Shown in pieces: positions 29,427 through 39,176 of a stretch of DNA of 64,000 bases. The notes under the pieces were generated by a model, which had not been told where the DNA came from, made no database searches, and was given only the letters and a program-made list of their open reading frames with translations. Position 1 is the first letter of the stretch. Each line of letters opens with the position of its first letter. A program made the position numbers and the translations under genes. This stretch comes from Tepidibacillus_B infernus (GTDB taxonomy: Bacteria > Bacillota > Bacilli > Tepidibacillales > Tepidibacillaceae): NCBI RefSeq assembly GCF_048898065.1, contig NZ_JBLWFI010000002.1:62001-126000 (forward strand), written 5' to 3'.

Positions 29427-30040
29427 GTGGAGAATCGAATTAAAATCGGTTTGCTTCAAGAGCCGGCTCTGCGGGGGGATACCGCATATACGGTCCTGCG
29501 GAGTTAACTCGGATGCAGATAATAAAACATTTAAAATGTCTGGGACTGGATCTTAAGCACATTAAAGAAATCTTGGGAGATATGTACAACCACAAAACTT
29601 TGCGGGAAGTCTTACAGTCTTTGCAAGCCGAACTTCTTTGCGAGAAAAAAAGCCTTGAAGAAAGAATAGCGACAATTGAAAAGTTGCTGAGTGAAGACAC
29701 AGTTCCCCTTGACGAGGATAGTTTCACATCGCCTTCCTTTTAGATGATTATCGATATACTGGGACCTGAGCAAATCGAAAAATATGCCAAGACCTGCCCG
29801 CAAATCTTTGAACAGCAACGGAAAGTATATGGTATCTTGGATGATTTCCAGTGAGGTGAGGATTACCAGGAAACTTTTCGCTCCTTAGCAGAGTTTTTTA
29901 TGGCACATCCCCTTGAATATCAAATCGCCTTAGATTATGGGGCGCGTCTTGCTAGGCTGGCTCAACTATCAGAAGATGATCCTGAGGTTAAAGCTCTGGC
30001 TCGAGAATCTGCCGAATTTATAAAAAGTATTCTCTGTTGA
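29427..30040 (+). pseudogene. Decayed MerR-family regulator
   Basis: GTG at 29427 follows AAGAGGTGG and gives ENRIKIGLLQ, the start of a MerR HTH. After a deletion or frameshift the frame RIYGPAELTRMQIIKHLKCL (wing and helix region) continues into a coiled coil (residues KKSLEERIATIEKLL). Two in-frame stops follow (TAG 29741-29743, TGA 29852-29854), but the frame carries on to TGA at 30038-30040 with a C-terminal effector-like domain. It would have been a TipA/multidrug-type sensor. Clearly non-functional as one protein. Confidence 0.72.
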
Positions 30041-30066
30041 CGATGGTAACTTTTAAAGAAAAATAT

Positions 30067-30096
30067 GAAAAAGCACTTCTTCGGAGGTGCTTTTTC
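30067..30096 (+). terminator. Terminator after MerR pseudogene
   Basis: GAAAAAGCAC (30067-30076) pairs with GTGCTTTTTC (30087-30096), a classic Rho-independent stem ending in a T run. Confidence 0.85.
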
Positions 30097-30210
30097 TTTG
30101 ACCGAATATTTATAGAAAATAAAAAAACAATTAGATTCGATAATAATTTATTGATAAACGATAAAATATTTGATAAAATCAAATCAATAATCAATAAGTG
30201 AGGTGCTTTT

Positions 30211-30690
30211 ATGAAACGAGAAACACTCTTTTTAAAGATAGCTGTCATCCTTATGGGGCTTCCTGTTCTCGCTTTATGTATTTATTTGTTGCCTGGCATA
30301 GCTGAATTTTTTGCAGAATTGAATCCAAAGTTAAATTTTTTGCAATATCCCTTTTTAATCGGCTTGTATGTAACAGCGATAGTATTTTTTGTAGCTTTGT
30401 ACCAGGCTTTAAAACTATTGAGTTATATTGACAGGAACCAGGCGTTTTCGGACTTATCCGTAATGGCTTTAAAAAATATCAAATACTGTGCCCTTACCAT
30501 CGGTAGCTTATATGCGGCATTCATGCCGCTATTATATCTCATGGCAGAGGCAGACGACGCTCCGGGGATTATACTAATCGGCTTGATCATTATTTTTGGC
30601 TGCCTGGTGATTGCAGTCTTTGCTGCTGTTCTTCAAAAGCTGTTAAAAAAGGCCATATATATAAAATCAGAAAACGATTTGACGATCTGA
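30211..30690 (+). CDS. DUF2975 membrane protein
   Basis: 159 residues with four predicted transmembrane helices (LKIAVILMGLPVLALCIYLL; FLIGLYVTAIVFFVALYQAL; LTIGSLYAAFMPLLYLM; IILIGLIIIFGCLVIAVFAA) and the cytoplasmic motif SYIDRNQAFS typical of DUF2975. ATG follows GTGAGGTG. DUF2975 genes are regularly followed by a YozG-like HTH gene, as here 10 bp later. Function unknown; probably a membrane sensor for the HTH partner (inference). Confidence 0.85.
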   Translation: MKRETLFLKIAVILMGLPVLALCIYLLPGIAEFFAELNPKLNFLQYPFLIGLYVTAIVFFVALYQALKLLSYIDRNQAFSDLSVMALKNIKYCALTIGSLYAAFMPLLYLMAEADDAPGIILIGLIIIFGCLVIAVFAAVLQKLLKKAIYIKSENDLTI

Positions 30691-30700
30691 GGTGAGATAC

Positions 30701-30922
30701 ATGGCGATTATAATTAATATTGATGTGATGCTTGCCAAAAGGAAAATGAGCGTCACAGAACTTTCGGAGAGGGTGGGCATTACGATGGCTAATCTTTCCA
30801 TATTGAAAAACGGAAAGGCAAGAGCAATTCGGTTTTCAACACTGGAGGGGATTTGTAAGGCTCTGGAATGTCAGCCCGGAGATATTTTGGAATATAAAAG
30901 TGACGAAGACAGTCGGGGATAA
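30701..30922 (+). CDS. Xre/YozG-like HTH regulator
   Basis: 73 residues; ATG at 30701 (MAIIINIDVML) follows TGAGGTGAG. It is a minimal HTH protein (SVTELSERVGITMANLSILK; CKALECQPGDILEY). It is the standard partner of DUF2975 membrane proteins, and is probably controlled by, or controls, the membrane operon 30211-32181. Confidence 0.85.
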   Translation: MAIIINIDVMLAKRKMSVTELSERVGITMANLSILKNGKARAIRFSTLEGICKALECQPGDILEYKSDEDSRG

Positions 30923-30936
30923 AGGGAGGTACAACC

Positions 30937-32181
30937 ATGGACATTGGCAATCCAATTATTGAAAATATTGCTAACCCCCATGAGCTGGAGAGACTGTTTA
31001 GAAAAGATCCTGAAACTTTTAAAAAGTCATTCTCATATGCCTGGGAACAAAACCCTGATTCGCAGGTTCTTGCCGTTTGGCATGAAAGATTGTATTTCAA
31101 GAAGATGGCAAATGCAGAAAAAGCTTCCTTGCTTCAGAAAGATTTTGTATTCTTGAGCATTTTGGCAGTTCTGGCCGGGATAACCACCAGGGTAATTTTG
31201 CACTTTGCGGAGCAGCAGGCAATAGCCCCTGTTAACCTTATTTTTGGTATATTTCCTTTTGTTACCATATATTTTATATACAGTAATCCTCCCAAAAAAA
31301 ATATTCTTTACACCCTTGCATCGTTATTCCTAATCGCCGGATTTTATCTTAATATGCTGCCCCTGGCGCATAAAGACAGTATTATCCTGGCTTATCTGCA
31401 CCTTCCCGTTTTCCTATGGGTATTATTAGGGCTTGCATTTACAGGAAATGAATATCCAAAAGGAAGCACAAGATTAGACTATCTTAAATTTAATGGAGAA
31501 TTTTGCATCCTCTACGCCAGCATGGCAATCAGCGGAATGCTGCTGACAGCATTAACCATGCAGTTATTTAGATTTGTCGGCATGGATATAGAGGAATTCT
31601 ATTTTAAAAATGTCGTTGTATTTGGTGCTGCGGCTCTCGCTGTTGTAGCTGCATACTTGGTATCAAGGAACCTTAAACTTGCTAAAAATATTGCGCCATA
31701 TATAGCCAAAATTTTTAGTCCTCTTGTACTGGCTACATTGCTGGTCTATCTAATAACGGCTATTTTGGTCGGAAAAAATCCATTCTTGGACCGGAATTTC
31801 CTCCTAGCCTTCAACGGAATACTCCTTAGTGTATTGGCCGTCACCATATTCTCCATTACCGAAAGCGGCACAGACGAGAAAAAGAACTTTTCCGATTATA
31901 TAAATTTTGCCCTGATTGTTCTTGCTCTTATCATTGACAGTGTGGCTTTATCAGCCATAGTGTTCAGGCTTTCTTCTTACGGGATTACGCCCAACAGACT
32001 TGCCGTTTTAGGCGTAAACATACTTATCTGGGTCAATCTAATTTGGATTATGCTCTCCTATATGCGTTTTCTGCGAAACAAAACCGGACTTTCAACGATT
32101 CAGGATGCCGTTACTAAGTATTTGCCGGTCTACGGACTTTGGGCAGCATTTGTTACATTTACTTTTCCTTTAATTTTTTAG
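30937..32181 (+). CDS. DUF4153-like multi-pass membrane protein
   Basis: 414 residues; ATG after AAGGGAGGTACAACC. A cytoplasmic N-terminus of about 70 residues (FKKSFSYAWEQNPDSQVLAV) precedes about ten membrane helices. The layout fits DUF4153 proteins, often found after DUF2975/Xre pairs. A spaced 14-bp gap joins it to the HTH gene. Its role may be in envelope stress or transport; not known. Confidence 0.72.
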   Translation: MDIGNPIIENIANPHELERLFRKDPETFKKSFSYAWEQNPDSQVLAVWHERLYFKKMANAEKASLLQKDFVFLSILAVLAGITTRVILHFAEQQAIAPVNLIFGIFPFVTIYFIYSNPPKKNILYTLASLFLIAGFYLNMLPLAHKDSIILAYLHLPVFLWVLLGLAFTGNEYPKGSTRLDYLKFNGEFCILYASMAISGMLLTALTMQLFRFVGMDIEEFYFKNVVVFGAAALAVVAAYLVSRNLKLAKNIAPYIAKIFSPLVLATLLVYLITAILVGKNPFLDRNFLLAFNGILLSVLAVTIFSITESGTDEKKNFSDYINFALIVLALIIDSVALSAIVFRLSSYGITPNRLAVLGVNILIWVNLIWIMLSYMRFLRNKTGLSTIQDAVTKYLPVYGLWAAFVTFTFPLIF

Positions 32182-32605
32182 GTTCGTTAGAAAGAATCCA
32201 ATGGGAGTTTGCTGCCATTAGATCGTTCAGGAAGCAATAAATAAAGGATTAGCAATGAAATGATTGAAATAATGCAGGATGCCGAATACCGAATACATTG
32301 GAATTAACTGCGGTAACATATTCCAGTGTTTTCTTTTGCTTGCTTTTCACAGTCCGAAGCATGTAGAGTGCGTGGTACGATTATGTTGGAAAAATTGCTT
32401 GTAATCCTAGTATTTAATCTGTTTTGCGAGTTTTATGCTTTTAGTAAAGATGAGCAAAATTTTGAGAATAAAAAACAGCTAAAGGACAGCCTAAAAGTGA
32501 AAATCGGGCTGAAAAGTCAATTAAAATTTATTTGAGCAATGAAAAATGACTATGATACCCAAAAAAATATTGTAGTCATTTTTTATTTCTCAAAATGCGA
32601 TTTGG
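32182..32605. other. 424-bp region with a doubtful ORF and a terminator
   Basis: A possible 50-aa ORF at 32383-32535 (MLEKLLVILVFNLFCEFYAF start) has no clear ribosome site and no known family. It may be a remnant. The terminator at 32542-32583 follows. Nothing else is seen. Confidence 0.3.
32542..32583 (+). terminator. Terminator
   Basis: AAAAATGACTA (32542-32552) pairs with TAGTCATTTTT (32573-32583), with further Ts after it. Confidence 0.75.
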
Positions 32606-32896
32606 ATGTCTAAAATTGATATTAACAAGCTTTCAGAGATTTGTTTACAATATAGGAAAGAAAATAATTTAACACAATTAGAGATGGCTAAATTAGAACA
32701 AATAGAAAAAATTCTAGAAGTCACAGGAAAGGAATTTGCAGATATCATAGAAACAGGAACAAAAAAGGATGTTTTTGTTGCTTTAAAGGGTGAGGCTAAA
32801 TCAGATGAAGAGATCAAGGTTTTTGAAGGTCTAATTGAAATGATATTATGCTTAGAAAAACACAAAAACATAAGGGAAAATAATTATGAAAGGTAA
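32606..32896 (+). pseudogene. Xre-type antitoxin with internal deletion in the HTH
   Basis: 96 residues. The N-terminus LSEICLQYRKENNLTQLEMA is the first half of an Xre HTH, but it joins directly to LEQIEKILEVTGKEF, which normally follows the recognition helix. About 25 residues of the DNA-binding domain are therefore missing, without loss of frame. The C-terminal domain is complete. It overlaps the ImmA gene by 11 bp. It probably no longer binds DNA. Confidence 0.65.
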
Positions 32897-33659
32897 TAAT
32901 AGTATGATCCTAAACCCTAAAGAAGCATTAGAAATTGTTGAATTAGTAAAGACAGAAAGAAGAAGATTGGATTTGGGTATGGGGTCAATCGGAGAAAAAA
33001 TTTTCTCTGTATTTAGAGATAATAATATACAGCTTCTATATTTTGCTTTAGAGCCTAAACATCCAAATAGTTTAGCTGCGTTTTATTTAGAAAAACATTG
33101 TTCAGTTACAGGCATCCGTTCATATTATATTGCAATTAATTCTATGGTTCCATTAGATTTACAGATATTCAACTCATGCCATGAATATTATCATCATATA
33201 GATGAAATAGATGAAAATTTGCATTTGCGTAGATTTGGTGATTCAGATGATTTACTGATAAATGCAAAAGCCAATAGATTTGCTGCTGAATTTTTGCTAC
33301 CAACAGAAACACTATCAACGTATGTAAAAAAGCATGAGATTGATTCTATTAACAAGCACGTAAAAAAAGAACTGCTATCAATTGATGAAAGGGATAGCCA
33401 AAGCAGCTATTATAAAATTGGCAGCACATTGAATTCTCATGTATTTCATAAATTAAACAGCATTACAGATAAAATAGGGGTGGAACCTGAAGCATTAAAT
33501 GTAATACTTCAGAATTATGATGAGGGTATTACAACAATTGATTCTACTGTTAAAGACCTGAATATTTTTAATAAGAAGTAAGAAGACTTTGGATATGAAA
33601 TCGAGATTTTAGATGATGATATTGATGAGATCCTAGATTTGTTTGGAGATGATGAATAA
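32886..33659 (+). pseudogene. ImmA/IrrE metallopeptidase, early in-frame stop
   Basis: 232 residues to TAA at 33579-33581; the same frame goes on (EDFGYEIEILDDDIDEI) to TAA at 33657-33659. The zinc motif is CHEYYHHI (HExxH) near residue 98, with NRFAAEFLLP downstream. The final TAA overlaps the next ATG (TAATG), the coupling expected for a toxin-antitoxin pair. The acidic tail may have been lost; the peptidase core is intact. Confidence 0.7.
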
Positions 33660-33841
33660 TGGCAAGAGTAATCATCCCAAACGAAAGCTTCATTAGTCTT
33701 TTACAAGATATTACTCAAACAGTTGTTATTGATGCTAATTTAATTATTTCACCTGATAGATCTAGCATTGCTACTAAGAATTCAGCCAGTCTTAAATTAG
33801 AATTTGATAAGTACAAGTCCGCAATAATAAAATATCATTAA
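33659..33841 (+). pseudogene. Truncated PIN-like toxin remnant
   Basis: 60 residues beginning MARVIIPNESFISLLQDI, with VVIDANLIISPDRS, a PIN-like first acidic motif. The remainder of a PIN domain is missing. It is coupled by TAATG to the ImmA gene. This looks like the disarmed toxin of the third Xre/ImmA/PIN-type locus. Confidence 0.5.
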
Positions 33842-33902
33842 AATAAAAACTAAGAGCTTCAGCAATTAACTGGAGTTATTTTTTGACAAATTATTTCTAT
33901 TT

Positions 33903-33925
33903 AACGTGTGTTTGGTATGATATAT
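33903..33925 (+). promoter_or_regulatory. Repeated SOS-box-like promoter fragment, copy 1
   Basis: A 23-bp sequence starting AACGTGTGTTTGG and ending TATGATATAT is repeated exactly at 45243-45265. It contains AAC-GTGT-GTTT, close to the Gram-positive LexA/DinR half-site pattern, and an extended -10 (TGGTATGAT-like). No gene follows directly here. Confidence 0.4.
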
Positions 33926-33951
33926 CCTGACTTTTGCAGCTAAATCAAAGG

Positions 33952-33998
33952 AAAAACAGCCTTGAACCAGCATGAATGTTGGTTTCTTGGCTGTTTTT
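33952..33998 (-). terminator. Terminator at the end of IS1634-type element
   Basis: AAAAACAGCC (33952-33961) pairs with GGCTGTTTTT (33989-33998), with an inner AACCA/TTGGTT stem. It works in both directions and lies 26 bp beyond the transposase stop. Confidence 0.75.
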
Positions 33999-34023
33999 GT
34001 ATGTCCAAGAGTTGTAGTGAAAA

Positions 34024-35642
34024 TTACCCTTTTTTGACCTCTCCCAAAATTTTTTTTATTTCTCTAAGTGACATGTATTTCTTTCCGAATTCGATGTCTA
34101 ATTCCTTACCGATGTCGGTCAGTATTTCGTCGTAATAATCAAACAGGTAATAATTATCTTGAATATGACTGCAGGAGGCCTTTCTCAAACTTTCCAGCAT
34201 CGCTGTAATCGAATATTTTCCTTTCAGGCGGTGTTCCAGTACCCTTGCAATCACAAGTGCAACAAAACAAGTTAGGAAATGGGCTTCAATATGCTCTTGA
34301 GTAGACAGGTAGACAGGCCTGCTTTCTAAATCGCTTTTGGTAACCTTGAAGGATTCTTCAATTTTCCAGAGTCCTCGATAGATGTCTACAATGCGTTCAT
34401 CAGTTTCTTGATATTCACTGGTGATGATTGCATAGTAGCCGTCCAATTCCTCTTCCTGCCTCAACTTTTCTTCGTCAAAATGCAATGACTGCTTAGCATC
34501 TACTAGAATCTCTCCTGTTTTTGCATCAAAGGTCAAATTCTTCACATACTTGGCAGCGCCACCTGAAGTAGCTCGGTTATATTGCGAAGGATTTTGAATG
34601 AGGCTTTTGGCCTTTTCCACTGCTGAAGCACGCTCTGCCCTTGCTTTCGCTGCATATTTTTCACTATAAAAAATGACTTGCTTCTCATCCACCGTTTTCT
34701 TTATCTTCTTCCCTCTAACTGANNNNNNNNNNCCATTCTTTGCGGAGAGTGTATACCAGATATTATCCCCTGTCGTCATGCCTTTGTCTGCCACCACAAC
34801 CGTTCGGCCAAGAGAGAATTGACGTTGTATCCTCCTAAGCATCGGAATCAAAGTTTGTTTATCAAGCATATTCCCTGGATAAAGACCGTATGTAATTGGA
34901 ATGCCGTCAGTGTCCATGAAAAGTCCCATCTGCACGATGGGGTCTGGGCGGTGCTCTTTAGAGACACCTTTTTTCCTGAGTTCATCCGCCTCATCGATTT
35001 CAAAGTAATAATTGGTTACATCGTAATAGACTAAACTGGTATTGCGGTTATGTTGTCGCTTGATTCGTTCATGGAGCCATAGCTGGAGTGCATCCTTGTG
35101 CTTGTTGAAAAAGGTTAGACTGCGGTAGACATCGTCCAAAGTGAAGTTGCTTTTTTCAAAAAATGTCTCCTTGATTTCGTATGTTTTCTTCTTGGAAGCA
35201 GGGTAAAGCAAGCGGGAAAACACCAGAAGTTTCATGATACTATTGGCATCGTAATCATGCTTCGCATGGCGTTGCCTGTTGATGAGAAAGGTATGGATTC
35301 CAAGATAATGATAGATCTTACTCAATGCAGCATAACCGAAATTTTTTCGATTCGTTGAACCGATCGGGATATGCTCGTCCCGTTGGATAGTGAAAGAAAT
35401 GGAAGAACGTTCAGAAGCGTATTGTTCGTTCATCTGTTTAATNNNNNNNNNNTCTTACTCAATGCAGCATAACCGAAATTTTTTCGATTCGTTGAACCGA
35501 TCGGGATATGCTCGTCCCGTTGGATAGTGAAAGAAATGGAAGAACGTTCAGAAGCGTATTGTTCGTTCATCTGTTTAATCTTTTCGTTAAAAAAAGCAAT
35601 CGGATCATCCCCGGAAACATCAATGAAATCAATGCTTTCGGG
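34024..35642 (-). CDS. IS1634-family transposase, interrupted by two assembly gaps
   Basis: A DDE transposase: VYYDVTNYYFE (first Asp), VVVADKGMTTGD (second Asp) and YRGLWKIEESFKVTKS (Glu) match IS1634. Ten Ns at 34723-34732 replace part of the centre. Ten Ns at 35443-35452 are flanked by a 127-bp exact duplication, an unmerged contig overlap. Collapsing that duplication continues the frame upstream as ESIDFIDVSGDDPIAFF to about 35642, where an in-frame TAA precedes. The N-terminus is therefore truncated or more sequence is missing. A related but distinct element lies at 62542. Confidence 0.85.
34723..34732. other. Assembly gap (10 N)
   Basis: Ten Ns inside the transposase. The true length is unknown. 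Confidence 0.99.
35316..35579. repeat. 127-bp duplication flanking a 10-N gap (assembly artefact)
   Basis: 35316-35442 equals 35453-35579 base for base, separated only by Ns at 35443-35452. This is two contig ends that overlap but were not joined. Confidence 0.95.
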
Positions 35643-35771
35643 TTAATAGTTGTTTAAATGTGTTGCAAAATTAGGGAGTTTAAATCCGGTGTTGAGATTG
35701 ATCTTAATATTAAGATGTAAAATACATTATGGCCACCGGTTAAGGAATAATAACCCTACTGGCTGCTTATT

Positions 35772-35806
35772 TTTATACAAATATTTATACAAATGTATAG
35801 ACAAAT
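35772..35806. repeat. Three 12-bp direct repeats upstream of Phd/HARE gene
   Basis: TTTATACAAAT (35772-35782), TTTATACAAAT (35784-35794) and TATAGACAAAT (35796-35806) are in exact 12-bp phase, 43 bp before the start of the regulator at 35849. This is a probable binding array for that protein, by analogy with Phd/YefM autoregulation. Confidence 0.65.
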
Positions 35807-35848
35807 ATAAAATACAGAGATATACTAATTTTAACGAGGTGGATAAAA

Positions 35849-36250
35849 ATGGATATAAAAATTGATGCCTTAATTCCATTTGATACATTACAGACTGATT
35901 TGGAGAACGTATTCTCAGTTGTTGAAAAAAATGGGAAGGTAGTTCTGCTTAAGGATAATAAACCTGTTTATATAATTTTGAAATACGATGCCTCCCAGCC
36001 TACCGTTACAGATACAATCCCAACTGAAACTGCCAGCTATACACTCCAGGAAGCCATGAAGATTGTTTTGTCAGAGGCTGAAAATTTCACTATGCATGCA
36101 TCTAAACTTGCGGATGAGATATTTGAACGTAGGTTGTATTTACAGAAAAACGGGAAGAAAGCACAGTATACTCAGATTAGGGCGAGATGTGGGCATTATC
36201 CGGATATGTTTGAAGCATTACCAGGTAATTTTATTAAACTGAAAAGATGA
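35849..36250 (+). CDS. Phd/YefM-like domain fused to HARE-HTH
   Basis: 133 residues; ATG after GAGGTGGATAAAA. Residues 1-45 (LIPFDTLQTDLENVFSVVEK, VVLLKDNKPVYIILK) match the Phd/YefM antitoxin fold. Residues about 63-130 match HARE-HTH (TLQEAMKIVLSEAENFTMHA, LADEIFERRLY, LPGNFIKL), a winged-helix domain seen in restriction and chromatin proteins. It has no cognate toxin beside it; the next genes are the large unknown and helicase pair, 108 bp downstream. It is probably a regulator of that pair (inference). Confidence 0.7.
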   Translation: MDIKIDALIPFDTLQTDLENVFSVVEKNGKVVLLKDNKPVYIILKYDASQPTVTDTIPTETASYTLQEAMKIVLSEAENFTMHASKLADEIFERRLYLQKNGKKAQYTQIRARCGHYPDMFEALPGNFIKLKR

Positions 36251-36358
36251 TCTTTAAATATAAATAATAGAATTATATATATCAGCCTAATAACAAGTTA
36301 TATATTAAAGTTGGATATCCTGTGACTTTGTTTTAGATATTTATGGGGATGAGTGTAG

Positions 36359-39166
36359 ATGGTAAAACCTGATTGCATTAATAAGGTGCTTGAAAACCTG
36401 AATAATGGAATGAAAAATTACAAAGCAGAATTTTTAATAGGGCTCATCGATGTAAATGAAGATTCATACTATGAGTTACTTAATTTTACTGGAGCTTTAA
36501 TCAAAAAAGAAACATATGTTTTAAGAGATGAAAAATCAGCAATTATTTCTATTTCATTGGTTCTTTTCGCGATTCGAGAATTTCAAAATGGACAGTTTTG
36601 GAATGAATTTGCGACAAGGTTAGACTTAGATGAAGCTGAAGCAATGAAAATAGGGAAAAAATCATTCGAAGAGTTTTGTGAAAAGAATGGTTTATATTTT
36701 CATGTCGGAAATAAGAACAAAGGCTATGTAACCTCGATTCTTACTCATGCTATTCTCCCCAATGCAAGTATGGCAAAGTTTTTTGAGTTTCTGCATGATT
36801 TATACTTTAGAGATTTGGAAGAAGATTATATTGATGCAGAGGTTGAAGAACTCATTCAGTATATGCATCGATTATTTTCAAAATATCTTGAAGATGATGA
36901 TATAAGCCTGATTGTTCAAGGATCCAAAATGACAATTGCTAATCAACAGTTACCAAAGGCATTTAGAATTGCCTTTGTAAAGGCTGCAAGTGTAGTAGCA
37001 CCGATTATTGAAAGGCTACTCTATTATATAAACCAATCAAACTATGGTGATTTTATTGAGTACCTAGAGAATGATCGCTTTGACACGTACTTTGAACATT
37101 ATAGTTACATAGTAAAAGAGAGATTTTGCAAGTCGTCAAATAGAAAACATGGTGCTGAGCGAGTTAAGAAATTCCAAAAAGCTCAATATTACTACGAACA
37201 AGGAAAATTGTATTTACAAATACCAAAGCAAATTATTGATTCAGATTATATTGAAAATGACATTTTCTTAGAGGTTCTTAATACTAATTCTGTGATTCAC
37301 AGAGAAAAGGTGTTACTAACCAAAAGCCGTTTATTCTTTAAGTCAGAGCAAGTAGTGGTTTGCTTACCTGCCTTTTATTCTGAGCTGTCATTCCGTCTAG
37401 TTAGCGGGCATGAAGTTATTTATACATCAGGAGATGCGTTATTTAGAGAGTTCATTATCTTTGACCTTGATGGGAATGAAATTCGACCTAAACAATTAAC
37501 TGATGATACGGTTAAAGTCATTACTTATGCTGAATGCGAAGTGCTGTCGGATGATGCTCAGATTGACGTTTCATATATGGCCAATTATAGGATATCGACC
37601 GTATTTCTAAATGAAGAATCCCTATTATTAATCAGCGATAAAGTCCTGTCAACTGATGTCGCAGCAATAAGAAATGAGATTTGTACCAAGAGCAAGTATT
37701 ACGGTGTGATTATTAAAGATGCTTTTAAAAAATGCTTTGATGTTTATTCAAACATTCCGGAAATACGATTGAGGGTTCCTTATAAAAAAGGGATCAATGA
37801 TTATATCATTACGATTAACAATAAGAATTTCACTTTAGGTGATATTGCTGAATTTGAAATGAAATTGATTTCTGATGGTAGCGGTGACGAACTGGGAGTT
37901 ATTAGTTTAGATGAACGAGTAATTATGGAGAACAATCCGGCACAGTTTGTTATACGAGAAAAAGGCAGTAATAGAATTTATATTGAAGAGAACATTTTTA
38001 TTCTCAAGTCATTGCAGTATGAATTTAAACAAAATTATTATTATAAAGAAAAAGAGGCCGAAATAATTAAATTAGAAGCTGAGGATATTGAGTTTTATGA
38101 TACTATAATACCTCTTAAAGTGAATCTTAAATTAAATGATTGCTTTAAAATTAAGTTTGAGTTCAATGCTAGTATCTATCAGATGCAAATAGACGTGCCG
38201 GTTTTAAGATGGAGATTAGGCAGTTTGTGTTCGGCGTCAGCCAGATGTGATAATATATGGTGGGAAGATGTAGATGAAAAAAAACTGTATATTAAGTATC
38301 CTAACCACCTTTCATCACAGCTCTATATCATTACCGGAACATCATGTGAGAAAATTCAAGGAAAAAAAATTGGGGATGAATATAGATACTCAATCGAGCA
38401 TCTTTTCCAAATTAGAAATCAGGAGCCTATAACGCTGGGTGTTTTGATAAATGGGGAAGAAGAACGAATAACGGAAATTCACTTTAAGCCGTTAATAAAA
38501 GATTTTTCTGCATCCTACTATGACAGAAATGACTTGATACAAGGGTTATATGCACAATGGAAATACATCGGGAGAGGGGACCTTCATGTTGATGTCATCT
38601 ATTCACCAACCAATAAAGTAATAAAGCATTATACAATACATGATAATGAACAGCTTATGGATCGAAATATTGAACTTTACTACAGCGAACATGAAATTGT
38701 TATTTATCAATTGGTAGAGGATGATTTCTTTGGAGGGGATACAGAAAAGAACGTATTGGTTCATGAAACCTTCATCGTAGGTGATCCGATTATTGTATAT
38801 ACTAAGAATAAACTGCTCAAAGGGACGTTTTGTATCAGCGATGAAGATAAATATGAGCTGTCCAATTTCTATCTGAAAGACATAAAGTTCTCGAAAAGAA
38901 GAGGCTTTTACCAGGCAACTGGAATGTATTTTATTCGGGACAGGTATACGAAAAAAGAAAGGGAATGGTATTTTACAGATTTAAATCCATTTCTTTTTAA
39001 ACCGATTTATATTGGAATGGACAAGCTGACGTTTGAAATAGTTGACAAAGATGGGGATGGACTGATTTATGATGTTAAAACCAAGTATGTCAATCCTCGA
39101 GAAGTAGAGAAAAACGCAGAACGGTATAAATTGATCGATGCAGTAGAATTAGAAATTGTAAAGTGA
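36359..39166 (+). CDS. Uncharacterised 935-aa protein, partner of DUF1998 helicase
   Basis: 935 residues; start ATG after GGGGATGAGTGTAG. No recognised domain. The first 260 residues are helical (SAIISISLVLFAIREFQNGQ; FFEFLHDLYF). The remainder is beta-rich with repeated short strands, suggesting stacked beta-sandwich modules; there are no membrane helices and no ATPase or nuclease motif visible by eye. It overlaps the Shine-Dalgarno region of the helicase gene (TGA within GTGAGGTG), so translation is coupled. The layout resembles DruH-DruE of Druantia type III in outline, but I see no sequence proof. Intact in a region full of pseudogenes. Confidence 0.8.
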   Translation: MVKPDCINKVLENLNNGMKNYKAEFLIGLIDVNEDSYYELLNFTGALIKKETYVLRDEKSAIISISLVLFAIREFQNGQFWNEFATRLDLDEAEAMKIGKKSFEEFCEKNGLYFHVGNKNKGYVTSILTHAILPNASMAKFFEFLHDLYFRDLEEDYIDAEVEELIQYMHRLFSKYLEDDDISLIVQGSKMTIANQQLPKAFRIAFVKAASVVAPIIERLLYYINQSNYGDFIEYLENDRFDTYFEHYSYIVKERFCKSSNRKHGAERVKKFQKAQYYYEQGKLYLQIPKQIIDSDYIENDIFLEVLNTNSVIHREKVLLTKSRLFFKSEQVVVCLPAFYSELSFRLVSGHEVIYTSGDALFREFIIFDLDGNEIRPKQLTDDTVKVITYAECEVLSDDAQIDVSYMANYRISTVFLNEESLLLISDKVLSTDVAAIRNEICTKSKYYGVIIKDAFKKCFDVYSNIPEIRLRVPYKKGINDYIITINNKNFTLGDIAEFEMKLISDGSGDELGVISLDERVIMENNPAQFVIREKGSNRIYIEENIFILKSLQYEFKQNYYYKEKEAEIIKLEAEDIEFYDTIIPLKVNLKLNDCFKIKFEFNASIYQMQIDVPVLRWRLGSLCSASARCDNIWWEDVDEKKLYIKYPNHLSSQLYIITGTSCEKIQGKKIGDEYRYSIEHLFQIRNQEPITLGVLINGEEERITEIHFKPLIKDFSASYYDRNDLIQGLYAQWKYIGRGDLHVDVIYSPTNKVIKHYTIHDNEQLMDRNIELYYSEHEIVIYQLVEDDFFGGDTEKNVLVHETFIVGDPIIVYTKNKLLKGTFCISDEDKYELSNFYLKDIKFSKRRGFYQATGMYFIRDRYTKKEREWYFTDLNPFLFKPIYIGMDKLTFEIVDKDGDGLIYDVKTKYVNPREVEKNAERYKLIDAVELEIVK

Positions 39167-39176
39167 GGTGGCAAAT

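Noticed and set aside
35772..35806. CRISPR array
   Set aside because: The repeats are 11-12 bp in contiguous phase with no spacers; no cas genes occur in the window.
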